From the NCBI GenBank assembly GCA_007922195.1, contig ML681963.1:54291516-54355515 (forward strand): a stretch of 64,000 nt of DNA, read 5' to 3'. The notes beneath the pieces are model-generated. The model did no database searches and was not told where the DNA came from. It saw only the letters and a list, made by a program, of their open reading frames with translations. The translations under genes and the position numbers were made by a program. This document shows positions 35,201-46,351 of the stretch, piece by piece. The stretch is from Podocnemis expansa (taxonomy: Eukaryota; Chordata; Testudines; Podocnemididae). Each line of letters opens with the position of its first letter. Position 1 is the stretch's first letter.

Positions 35201-35891
35201 CAAATCCATTATGCAGGTGAGCCAGTTAGGTACTAGGATGGGAGTCAGGGGGTACCAAAAAGCCTATAACTAACCCTATAGATTGCAAGTGTGATCGCCA
35301 CCCTCTTGACCAACACTGGAGATTGAACCAGGATCTCTTGAACTAGAAGAATGAGTCTCTACAGCTTGAGCTAATGACCCAGGCTTGGCAGCAGGCCCTG
35401 TAACAGCCCCATAGCCTATGTAACTAGGAATAAGTGACTGATGGTGACCAGCAGGTCACACAAGGAGCATGCTTTGATGATTCAGAAGCCCCATTTGACT
35501 CCAAGCAAGAGTCAGAACAAGGCCACCTGCCCATCTGGGTGTGCATCTGTGCAGCCCTCATTAGCTCACCAAGCTGCTGAGATGAGCACAGCTCCTCTGC
35601 CCCATGCTGCCAAGAGCAAAGAAGGAAAATCTGCTTGCTGTGCAGAGATAGCACATCAGGAGCCATTCACCAAGGCTGCAGGCAGACACACGAAGGCCAC
35701 GCACACTCCAGAATATGTTCCCAGCATGAGCAGTTTCCCTTTTCTTCCCACACACACTGGCACATACTAGCTCACTCACGTGCACCACTGACTGTGCTTC
35801 AAGGAATAGACAGGCCCCAAGACTCACAATGGTGTACACACAGAAAAAACTAGCCATGTTTCTAAAAATTGCCATTTTCTTCCCTACCCCT

Positions 35892-35892
<1 letters not shown>
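35201..35892. other. Gene-free interval
   Basis: No exon or intact repeat was recognised. A TRNA-like 'attgaaccaggatctcttga' word near 35324 is probably another SINE scrap. Confidence 0.3.

Positions 35893-35930
<38 letters not shown>
35893..35930. repeat. (CA)n microsatellite
   Basis: About 19 CA units, interrupted once by CG near the end ('cacgcacaca'). Confidence 0.93.
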
Positions 35931-38399
35931 TCCCCTTTTGTTTGTGCACACTTAAGTCTGGGCATGTTTCTCTCTGAAGCCATTTCCTTCTCTCTCATGC
36001 CCAATATTGCACTTGTACACACAGTATTGTGAACAGGACACTGCTGCCTGGGGCTTATTTTGGGAATCAGACATTGATTCTGGAAGGAAACCTCAAAGCT
36101 ACCCCTCAGCTCCTCCCTGATGCTTCCAAGACCATTGCTGTTCTGTTACCTTCATCCTTCGCTGAGCTCATGAGCCAACACAGCCTGGACTCACTCTTGG
36201 AGCCTCCTCTGTGTCAAAGTCCTGCTCAGGGGACATTTTTTTTTACCATGTAATGAGCTCCCCAGTCCACTCTCCACATCATCTGTGCCCCACACTGGTG
36301 TTGCCACTGCACAACTGGCACAGTCACAGAAGGACTCTTCCCCACACAGATATCAGCTTGGGACTGGGCCTGGGAATGGAGCATTTCAAGAGTGACAAAC
36401 ACTTCAGCTTGTGCATGTGTATCACCACAGCTAGCATAAAAGATGGGGCAGCTGTGCTCCCACTGCTTGAAAAGGGTGGTCTTCAGTCTCCAAGGCTGGT
36501 CATGAAAGGGTTAAGAGCAAAACCTGCAGCAAGCTGCCTGACACAGGGCTTAACATGGGACAGTAAGGTCCTGCAGGGCTGAGTCACTCGTTCAAATCCA
36601 GCCCAGGTCAGCAGTGACCAAGAGCCATGGGTGCCCATGGGTAACAGATTTGATGGACTAAGTTAATATCTTATTAGCCAGTTGTCCATGGTGCATAAAT
36701 GATAATCACAGGTGGCAGCAGAGCCAGTGACTGCCTGGGCCATGGAGGCAGGAGGCCCCTGGAAAGTGGTGGGGCCTCCCACCCTCCCAGTTCACACTTG
36801 AGGCACATTGGCAAGGTACACCGAGAGCACTGGGCAGCCACCCTCCCCATGGATAAATAGACACCTCTGGCCCCTAGCACTACATTTGCAGACTCCAGCC
36901 CAAGCCTGCCCTCTATATTCTAGGCCCCCAGCTTCCCAAAAACCAGCACAGTGGAGGGTCTTAAGTCACTCATAATTTGCCACTGAGCCATCAAGCTGAT
37001 CGCCTTCTCTCAGCACCAAGAAGGATGGAAGCAGTAAGGAGAGCAAACTCGCTTTCTTTCTGTGGAATCCCCCTGGGCTTTCCACACCAGGATGGAAGCT
37101 GAGCAGCTGTGCAATGCACCGATATATCCACTGGACAGCAGCAGCAAGTGGATGGACCTGACTGCACATCGGGGAAAGGCGGGGGAGAATCCCATGGGAC
37201 CTAACACAGGATGAGATAGGATTAAAAGGGGGAAAAAAAACACTAGACATTTGAACAGCTCTTGCACAGACGGTCAGCTATTTATTACACCCACCCAACG
37301 AGACAACTCTCTGCATGCACACAACACCCTCACCTCATTGGGGTACACACACACACATGAACACACAGATATTCACACCCACCCACCAGCTCACACCCAC
37401 TCTCAGTACAGTCACACCTACACACCAAGATTGGCATGCACTGGCATAGAGACGCACATGTAATCACACGCGGCTGGAGGTGTATCTTCACAAAGCCCAA
37501 AAACCACCCATGAAAGATTCACACTCGATCGCAAAGAAATTCATATGTATCCCTGTGTGTGCGCGCCCCGTCCTATATGTAGTCACACACATCCAGCACA
37601 AATACCACACTTCACACACACATACTCATTCATTCATACCTAACACAAACCACAGCATGCCTGTGCACACACAGAGAAATTGACATGTGCACGCACGCAC
37701 ACACACACACACACAGGGCCATAAAGAGATGCTCACAGAGTTCCATGAACACTCTCATACATCTCATGCATTTTGCACAAATGTACACCCACAAGCACAA
37801 CCTCACAACTCCACGCACCATGACAGACAAATGCGAACAGGCAGATCACACTGGATCACTGATCACGGCCTCACCGATGTGGCCAGTTTCCCTAACACAG
37901 TCAACCGCACCCATGTTAATATTCTCACCAGCTCAGGGGAAATGAGGAGTGAAGAGCACTGGAAAAAAGTTTATTTTGTTACAACATGCTGAGAACTTTC
38001 CTTTTAATCTGCAATAATCAAACACAGGCTACCCCCCTCCACCCCCCTCCTCCAGAGTGAGAGCAGCATGTTCCATCAGCCTACAGCCAGGAGGAATTCT
38101 GCTGGCAACAAGAGATCCCCGTTGCAGAACAGAGACCTCAGAGCTACCGAGTGAACGAGCTGCTGTCCAAGCTCCACCCAGCCCTGGAGTCCAGTGTCAG
38201 CTCTGTCAGTGGAAGGTACTAGAAATTCTGAACAGATGATGGTGGAAGAGTCTGCCCAGAAACCCATTTCTTCCCAACCCCCCATCTCCCATCCCTAAAG
38301 TCAATTTCAGGCTGGCTCGCCAGGCCCTACTTCCACCCTGCCATAGAATCCCAGGAAGCCTAAAGAGATCTTGGACAGCGTTGCCCTTAAGGGAGGGGG
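35931..38399. other. Gene-free tract with CA-rich segments
   Basis: No gene was recognised. From about 37310 to 37830 the plus strand is dense in cacac/acaca words with a pure CA run at 37699-37714, and C-rich runs (cccccctcc) lie near 38033-38052. His/Thr-rich frames in this interval are compositional. Confidence 0.45.
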
Positions 38400-39140
38400 G
38401 ATTCATGGGTTCCCAGGCCAGAAGGGAATACTGTGATTACCTGGTTTGACCTCCTGCATCGCACAAGCCGAAGAATGCCCCTCCCAGACAGAAAAGATCA
38501 TTTAAAAGAACTCCCAATTTTGATTTAGCAGTTGTCAATGCTGAAGAATGCACCATGACCTTTGGTGAATTGCTTCAGTGGTTAATTACTCTCCCCGTTA
38601 AAAATTTACACCTCATTTCCCATCTGAATTTGTCTAGCTTTGACATCCAGCCACTAGATCACGTTAGACCTTGCTCTGCTAGGCTGAAGAGCCTGTTATT
38701 AAATATTTATTTCCCGCGTAGGTACTTACAGACTAATCAAGCTACCCCTCAACCATCTCTGTGGCACTAAATAGATGGAGCTCTTTGAGTCAATCGCTAT
38801 CAGGCAGGCTTTCTTCCCTTTGAATGATTTGACTAACTCGTGTGACCCCTTTCCAATTTACCTACACCCTTCTTGAACTGTGGACACCAGAACTGGGTGC
38901 GGTACTCCAGAAGCAACCACAAGAAACACAGAGGTCAAATAACCTCTCTGCCCCAACTCAAGATTCCCCCATTTATATATCCAGTGATCAGACTAGACCT
39001 TTTAGGCACAGCACTGAAGCGTGAGTGGACATTCAGCCAAGTATCCAACATGATGCCCAAATCTTTCTCAGAGTCATGTTTCCCAGGATAGAGTCCCCAT
39101 CCTGTAAGCACAGTCTGTATTCTTTATTCTGAGATGTCCA
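38400..39140 (-). repeat. CR1 LINE 3'-region fragment, antisense
   Basis: The antisense CR1 order is well preserved over about 700 bp: 'aggccagaagggaatactgt', 'cctggtttgacctcctgcat', 'cccaattttgatttagcagt', 'agtggttaattactctcccc', 'gttaaaaatttacacctcat', 'ctgaatttgtctagctttga' and 'ttattaaatatttatttccc', then 'ccaattta', 'tgaactgtggacaccagaac' and 'tgggtgcggtactccagaag'. It is one of the longest CR1 pieces in the window. The coding region is too decayed for an open frame. Confidence 0.75.
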
Positions 39141-39714
39141 CATTTACCTAGCCCCTGGCAAGGGCTGCAATAAATCTGAGAAACAGAAGGTGCCCCCAGA
39201 TGAAACACACTCCTGCTCTGAATTCCCTGGTTACCTGGCATATCCCCTGGCTGGAGGGAATGAGGCACAGAACAAAGGAGAAGGAGCAGGAACCCTTTAT
39301 AATTTAATCCTCTTTTTGTGTCTACATCTGCCTGCAGCCCTTCCTACCAGAGTGGGGTCCGTTAAATAATTTAACCCAGGCAAAGGGAAAGCAGGAGAAC
39401 AGCAGAGGGGGTGGATGGAGTTAATATCACAGGACTCCTTGGGAGGTGATCAGCAACCCTTGTTTTATCTCACGCTTGACTCTCAGCACTCTGGGTCTGC
39501 CACTGGCCCCAGGACAGTTAGATAGGTCTCAGCAGGTGTACACATGTACCTGCACAGATTTGTTTGCTTGTGACCTCCATGCACCTTCTAGAGAGATTCA
39601 CAAAACATTTAGTACCAAATTATGTCCCCATTTTGCCCAGGAAACCCTAGTGGGATTGACCAGGACCTTGACTTGGCTGCACCAACTTGAACTCCAAAAG
39701 ATCACTAGCAGTAG
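39141..39714. other. Gene-free interval
   Basis: No exon or intact repeat was recognised between the CR1 fragment and the next SINE remnant. Confidence 0.35.
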
Positions 39715-39840
39715 GTCATCAACACTGGGTAAATTGAGGCACAAAGGCCAGGCATGTGACTTGATGCAACTCACAGCCACAGAACCAGTAATGGGTCCTG
39801 GCTGTCCCAAACTCCCAGCCCTTTGCTTTTACCACAGGCC
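39715..39840 (-). repeat. MIR/CORE-SINE-like fragment, antisense
   Basis: Contains 'actgggtaaattgaggcaca', then 'gtgacttgatgcaactcaca' and 'agccacagaaccagtaatgg', followed by 'gcccttt...accacaggccc', matching the antisense MIR order. Diverged. Confidence 0.5.
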
Positions 39841-41784
39841 CATCTCCTTACAGAAACTCATGGCCTCTTCCAAACATGTGCCAAGGCAGCCACAGCAGTG
39901 AGCGGCCCCAATTTCATAGCTGAGCAATGCCCAAGCCAGTCTCCCACTCCACAGCAAGTTAGAGGAAGGAGAGAGTGGCAGCAGCCTAAAGATCTGTGAG
40001 GTGATACTCCGTATACAGCACTGAGGCCACCAGTTCCCAGTGTCAGTGCCTTGGCCCCATGCTGCAGGCAAACACCTCTCATCCTCCCCATGGACGAGTT
40101 AATATTTGCAGCACAGGCTGTATCAGGGAAGAGCAGCAATCACAGCAGCTTTAGTGACTGGATCCTGCCCCTTCGCACAAAAAGCCTAACTATACACCCA
40201 AGAAGCCAAGCCGATGGGCCCAGCTCCTGAGTCCCCTGCTACTGTCAAGATCTCAATGGTCATTTCTAAAATGAGATGTTCGTTTGCAGCTGGGAGGGCT
40301 AGAAAAGCTGGCAAACATCACCCAAGCATAAGTGATTGAGTCTGCCAGGGAGGCCTGAGTCCACTGAGGCTGAGCACCTGAAACAGCTGCTTGGACAGGA
40401 GACAGGAAGCAGCAGTTGCCAGTCAAGCTAGAGAGGAAATGACCTCTTCCCACTTTCAGCACAGAGCAAGCAAAACCAGGCCACCTGATCTGGGGGCACT
40501 GCCCTAGAGCTACTCAGCAGGAAGAAGTGTCCCCTCTGCGGTGTCCCTGCACCTATCCCCACAGCCCTGCGTCCACCCTTACTAAGAAGCAGCCCATTAT
40601 TGTGTCACCCTGGTAGCTGAAGCTCACTCCTTCCCGACAGCTTGGAGAGGAAGGAAGGGAGCCCTCATCATGCTGAGTCCCCTTTAGCTGACCCCTGAGC
40701 CCAAAGTCAGCAAAAATCAAATGAGGAATTGTCCTGGTCCCCTGAATTTCAGGGCAAAGAAACCCAGATTCCCCATGGCCCCTTCTGCAGTCAAAGAGAC
40801 CAGTGCTGGCAGAGGCGAACTGGAACAGATCATCCATCACCCTCCCAGCAATAGGGTCTGTCTGTCCAGCTACATACTCACTCCACACTCAACCCCATGG
40901 GAGGCTCCTGCTGCTGGAGGTTCAGCAACAGCTGTACCCCAGGATCTTGTTTCCAGGGCCTGCAGTGATGGGGTTTCCTCCTCTCCAAAGCCACACAGTC
41001 CTGCCCCACTTACTTCAGATCCCAAAACTTCTTCCTCTGCTGCCGTGGCCACACTCATCATAACTGCTTCTCATGGCCCTCCTTAACCGCCATGTATTCA
41101 GCAATCTGCGTCTTTTCTTCTCTAGCCCCTTTCCCCACCCTTTCTGATGGCCTTCACAGTATACCAATATCTGTCTGGCAGTAAGGTGCCTGGACCACCT
41201 CAAAGCGTGGCCCACACCCCCAAACACACACCAAAATCCACAGGCTCCAACCCAAAGGACCCTGATGGTCTCACATACGCTCAATAATGCAGCAGTGGTG
41301 AGTCAATGAAGCACCATTACAAGCAAGAGTCGTAAATCTCCTTAAGTAATTCAGAGCTGTGCCACCCGGGACGCAAACACTCAGAGTACAGCCTCTCAAC
41401 TCTTCCAAAGACTTCATCTGCCAATCCCTGTGGGTGAAGACACTCAACTGGGAACAGCCCAGATCACAGCCGCAGGGCAATGGTTTGCTTTTGCAAGGGT
41501 GGCACTTGTCAAACCTTTTAATAAGGCGCATTAGGGAAGTCCTGGCATATGTCTTTGTAGCACAGAGGTCGGAAATTGCTGGCTCAGAGCCCCGTGAGAT
41601 TTTTTCCTATAACAAAGACAGGCTATTTTAATACCTTCCAACCAATGGGTTTTTCCTTTCATGACAGTTTAACTGGTCCAATCACCTCTCACATTTGAAA
41701 AAAATAATCATAAGTTGAAACTGCAAATGCAGAGCCATAACACCATTTGTCACTTCACTCCTGCGAGTTGCACAAGCAAAGTCT
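39841..41784. other. Gene-free tract
   Basis: No coding exon, RNA gene or transposon was recognised. The plus-strand frame 40721-41086 and the overlapping minus-strand frames lack domains. Confidence 0.4.
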
Positions 41785-42060
41785 GGTTATAGATTATTGG
41801 TATTAAAGAGCACTCCAAGGCCCCACTGTGCTGGGTGCTGTACAGCCCAAGTGAGAGATGGTTCCCACTGAAGAGAGTTTACACTCTGAACAGAGCAGAG
41901 ATGCAAGGGAAGGAACATCACTCACATAGTACAGGCAGGAAACTGTAGCACAGGGAAATTGAGCGACTTGACAAAGGTCATACAGTGTGTCTGTGGCAAA
42001 TGAATGCAGATCCCCTGGATGCCAGCCCAGTGCTTTATCCACAAAATAAGCCATTCTCTT
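41785..42060 (-). repeat. MIR-like/old LINE end, antisense
   Basis: Starts 'ttattggtattaaagagcac' and 'aaggccccactgtgctgggt' then 'gctgtacagcccaagtgaga', the antisense form of the family seen near 1360. It runs into 'gtagcacagggaaattgagc', 'gacttgacaaaggtcataca' and 'ccagtgctttatccacaaaa', typical of antisense MIR-like sequence. Confidence 0.55.
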
Positions 42061-42371
42061 ACCAGTGCTCCTGTGATTCATCAGCACTCACAGAGCCATG
42101 GTTTTCAAGGACTCTACCACAGCCTATTCCAAGGGAGTGGGGGTGAGGGATACAGAACACCCCCTTGGGAGGTTAGACTGTGAGGGGGAGGCTTAAGAGC
42201 GTCAATCCACAACACCCCAAAGCACCATTTTTGACATGGACACCAAGGGCTGGGAGCCCCATTTTGCAGAGCACCAGACACTCCTGCTCTTACAAGAGCT
42301 TTCAATCAAGAGGCAGCAAGAGCAGATGGAAACATGTGTCTATTCACTACTACACCGACAATCACACATAC

Positions 42372-42816
42372 CAGGCATGTCCAAAATGCGGCTCGGGAGC
42401 TACATGCAGCTCTTGAATGAAAAATTGTGGCTCCCAGAAGAAGGTCAGCAAATCAATTTAGGAAAGCAGCCCCAGTCTAGGAGTTCAGGAGGGGGTCGGG
42501 ACAGTGGGGAGAAGCGCGGCATGGTCGAGATTTTAAAAAACTCACAAGTAGCCTGCAGTCTTCTACATCAAGCAGCAGCCAAGTTTTTATTGTATAGGCC
42601 TAATTTTCATGATAACCTTAAATAATTATTAGAATCTGACATTAGTAGGATCGATATTTGTCCTCTTTTTACAATAAAATTAAAGTGTGCAATGAATTTT
42701 AAACTTAGTAATTTTGGAGTAGGTAAAAGTATATGGCTATATGCCTCAGTGCGGCTCTCGAAGGTTTAATAGTCAACTTGTGTGGCTCTGGAGTTCCATA
42801 AGTTTGGCCACCCCTG
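42372..42816. mobile_element. hAT-type non-autonomous transposon, family B, copy 1
   Basis: A 445-bp element with left end caggcatgtccaaaatg and right end agtttggccacccctg. It is flanked by an 8-bp duplication acacatac at 42364-42371 and acatatac at 42817-42824 (7 of 8). The interior shares long blocks with 62342-62922: 'agctcttgaatgaaaaa', 'attagaatctgacattag', 'acaataaaattaaagt' and 'gcaatgaattttaaactt'. No transposase is encoded. Confidence 0.85.
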
Positions 42817-42824
42817 ACATATAC

Positions 42825-44114
42825 ACACACTACAACTTCCAAAGGAAGAGATTCAGAGCCAGTTGCCACCCAGTTGTGAGACACTCCTGACACTACACTT
42901 CTCAGATTGTATACTCACATATAGGTAGTGGATCAATGGACAGACAAACGTCCAACATGACTCACTTGGCCAGGTTTCCAGGAAGCTGTAATTTACAAGC
43001 CTGCATGCTTAAACATATTACAATGGAACACTGACATTTGTGATACCACACTGCAGACCCCTGCAGATCCTCAGTCCCCTCTAGCCCGTGAATTAGGTCA
43101 GTGGCTCATTGGTAATGCGTCATCTCCAGCCCCGCGGGCTCCCATCTGACATTTGCAATTCCATAAAATAACTAAGGTGCGATGTGTGCAGGGTTTGCCT
43201 GTGGTGCCGCGCAGGGAACAGCCATGGGGAGGGGAGGTATTTTAAGATCCTTTGTAGACTGGACACCCAGCTGCCACTTCATTAAAAAGCTACCTTCTTT
43301 TTTAACAGAATAGGGGTTACAGGCCACAGTTCTTTTAGGCCATCTCACGCCTGGGCACCTCCCCACCCAGTTCCCCAAGACCAAAGGAACTGGAATCTGT
43401 ATCGCAACCCTAAAGGCTTTATTATACAGTGCTGCCAGAAAGACACATTGCTCTGTTCAGCCGCATAGCTTTCTTCATTGCAAGCTGGCTTCCACGCTCC
43501 TCTCAAGTCAGAGCATAGTCAGCGTCTATGTGCAGTTAGGCCAGAACTCAGCCCCACTCCAAGAGTACTGTCCCCATCTCTTAAGCTGTAGGAGAATCTC
43601 TGAGCAGTACAGGGCCCATGATGCACAGTAGGGCAGCTCTGATTCCATCCAGTAGAGGGCAGTGATGCATAAATGGGTGTGCACTGAGTTCACTGCACTC
43701 TATTTCCTACATTCTTGGGCCATATGGTCTGCCCCATTTACCACCTGATCCTCCAAGAGGCTCACTTCACCATGTCCCAGCTTAGCTTTGTTTTCTCCTA
43801 CCATCTAACCTCTCAGTTGGCATCTGCCATTTCAGGCAGGCTCCCTCTTCTTACCACACAAGTCAATCTCCGGCCATTATTCCCACCTCTTCTGTTCAAG
43901 AGACACTGCACTGTAGAGGATATGGGGGGCGGCACTGCTGGGAAGCTCCAAGTGCACTAAAGGCAGGACACCAGACCAGACAGACCCTTGGTTTGCTGCC
44001 ACAAAAATGGGCAAGTGACAGTCTTGAGTGAGTAGAGTCAATAAGAACCTGGATGCAGATGGTCAGAAAATTACAGCAAGAAAGACTGCTCCACACATCC
44101 AAGTCTACCCATGC
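42825..44114. other. Gene-free tract
   Basis: No gene was recognised. A repeat-free block at about 43080-43260 ('tcattggtaatgcgtcatct', 'ggtgcgatgtgtgcag') contains more CpG than its neighbours and could be conserved non-coding DNA, which is an inference from composition alone. Confidence 0.3.
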
Positions 44115-44690
44115 TCAAGTTTCTCTTGCAATCTTTGATGTGTTTCTTAAACCTCCAGCTCCTGGAGTCACATGGAGCTATGAGACTCCCAGCTATCACT
44201 TTAAGAAAAAAAACCTATTACAACTTGCTTAAAAACCTCATGATTTGGGGGGTCCAGTTCATGACTTTTGAACCCTGGGGGCTGGCAAAGCCCCAAATCC
44301 CAGCATCAGTAAGAATCCTGGAGAACACCCCCACAGGGTGAAGGGAGGGAAGAAGTACGTACACACACACACACACACACAAGCATCCCATGGTTATTTT
44401 ATGTATCTTAACATATTGCCAAACCTAAGCGCTCAAAAAATCATGAGACTGGTTTTCACATTATGAGATTTATTTAAATAATAAAATGGGAGGGGCTGTT
44501 CTTCACTTTCTGGTTTTTTAACTTTTTATTGCACACATGTCACATTTGCAAGCTTCTTTCTACAACCATGAGGGACAAAGACTCAGTCTCAGCTGTCATT
44601 TAATCACCTGACTCCAGCAGCTGCGGCTTTAAGAAAAAAGCACCAATCATCAAAAGACACACATAAAAATTGTGAGAGCTGACAACATGA
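44115..44690. repeat. Inverted pair of diverged copies of one dispersed repeat
   Basis: The left arm includes 'ttgatgtgtttcttaaacct' and 'ccagctcctggagtcacatg'. On the minus strand the right arm includes 'tggtgcttttttcttaaagc' and 'cagctgctggagtcaggtga' (plus strand about 44601-44660). A 'catgattt/aatcatgag' motif also appears in both halves. The two arms flank a CA microsatellite. The family resembles an amniote repeat built on 'cctcagctcctggagtca' that I cannot name with confidence. Confidence 0.45.
44361..44381. repeat. (CA)n microsatellite
   Basis: About ten pure AC units following 'agaagtacgt'. Confidence 0.92.
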
Positions 44691-45920
44691 CAAACATTTG
44701 CAATTCCACCAAGGCCATGAGTCAGAAATTTCAGCATTCAGAAATGTTTGCCCCCACCAGCAGGGGCCACAGCTGCCATTTGAAGAGGTTTTAGTCCCAG
44801 CAAAAAATAAGATACTGGTGCAACATACACAGAAGGGCCTTCCAGCAAACATAGATCTAGCAAAAGTTTTTTTCTCATTGGCCCAAATTATTTAAATTTG
44901 TGTGTAATCCACACCCACTCAGTGTAGCACTCTGTCCATCCCTTGTGGTGAGAAGTCCAGGACAGATATGGGAATTTCCTGCAGTATCCTTGAAAAAAAC
45001 CTTGTTGAATTAAGTGCAAGTGTCTTTGGAGTCCACTGTATTAAACATACAGGCTCTGTGTTATTGTGGGTCTGGATGATCAAAGGATTTCATTGAACAA
45101 TGTGGCAGACAAGAATGATCACTTGGGACAGCGAATGTGAAGTATACTGTATTTCCTGGGAAATTTCTAGGAGGTAATGAATGCAACTTACTCCCCCCTC
45201 TCCAGGTATTCAAAAACCCAAACTTTTGAAGCTATACCCTGAGGAGAGAACCATTGTCAGCCAGTTACTTGTTTCTTGGTGATCAAAGGCCCAAGCTCTA
45301 TAGAGAAACAGGTTGAACTGCACAATCAGTGAATGAGCTGAGGCTGTTATGAACCTGTAACCACAGGGAAACCTCTTGGTGGGGCTAGAAGAACTGACTC
45401 CTACCAGAGCCCTGACTGGAGGTAATCTCTGGTAAAACGACTGGCATGGGGGTAGGTTCCTTTTCTGTTTCCTCTGCAACACTTTCACCTTGAGACTACA
45501 TTAGAAAGAGCAGTGCGGTAACATAGACCTGCTGACAATTCTGCTCAGAAGCCTTGAAAGAGACGCTTTGCCAGCTGTGCAGGACAGGTTCTACATATGT
45601 ATTATGATATGTGGACGGTGTAAGCAGGGAACTTGGAAACATCCTGATCAAGAAGGAGAGAAACTGAGGACTACGCAAGAAATGTGACAACTGACAGCCC
45701 GAGCCTACAGGGGGTGTCCTTGCTGGGACCACACACAGGCAATTGCCCAGAACAGTGACACGGTCCATGGAGATATTGCTGAGCTTCTACAGTCTGACTT
45801 TAAGCTCAGGAAGAAGAGTCTTGCATGTTTTGATCCAGAGGTCCTAGGAAACCCATCCAGGACCACCCCTGCTCACATGAACTTGGACTTCACTTCCCCT
45901 CCAGTGCAGAGGGTTTATGA
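44691..45920. other. Gene-free tract
   Basis: No gene or intact mobile element was recognised. The open frames 45210-45488 and 45496-45768 (minus) have no domain. Confidence 0.35.
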
Positions 45921-46343
45921 CAGGGGTCAGCAACTTCTGGCACCCATGCCAAAAATGGCACGGGGGCTGAGTCTAAGAGGCACACAGTGTTACTCAGGCT
46001 TCCCCACTGGTCCCACTCCTCCAGTGCTTTGCAGCTGAGCAGAATGAACTGCATGCCAGGGCTCCAGGCCAGCAGAAGCCACAGTGAGCAGCCCCCAGCC
46101 TCCTGCTGGGCAGGGCTGGGAGGGAAGTAGGGCAAGTCAGCCCCTGCTGCTTGTGGGGCAAGAGGTGGCTCCGGCCAGAGCTGGAGGCCACCTGCTGGCA
46201 GGGGAGAGGCAGCTTCAGCTGGACCTGGAGGCCACAGAGGTTGCCCCAGCCCCAAACCAGAGGCCGGGCTTTGCCCCTGGTACCCCTTAGGGTGCAGTGG
46301 GCAGGGCTGGCATGGGGGGGTTGGCAAAAGTTGCCAACCCCTG
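45921..46343. mobile_element. hAT-type non-autonomous transposon, family C
   Basis: A 423-bp element with left end caggggtcagcaacttctg and right end caaaagttgccaacccctg as inverted repeats. It is flanked by an 8-bp duplication gtttatga at 45913-45920 and gtttataa at 46344-46351 (7 of 8). The interior is GC-rich with 'gccacctgctggcagg'-type words and no coding capacity for a transposase. Confidence 0.88.
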
Positions 46344-46351
46344 GTTTATAA

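Noticed and set aside
37251..37830. Possible CRISPR-like or satellite array in CA-rich DNA
   Set aside because: The words are short and irregular with no fixed unit or spacer length. It is simple-sequence DNA in a vertebrate context.
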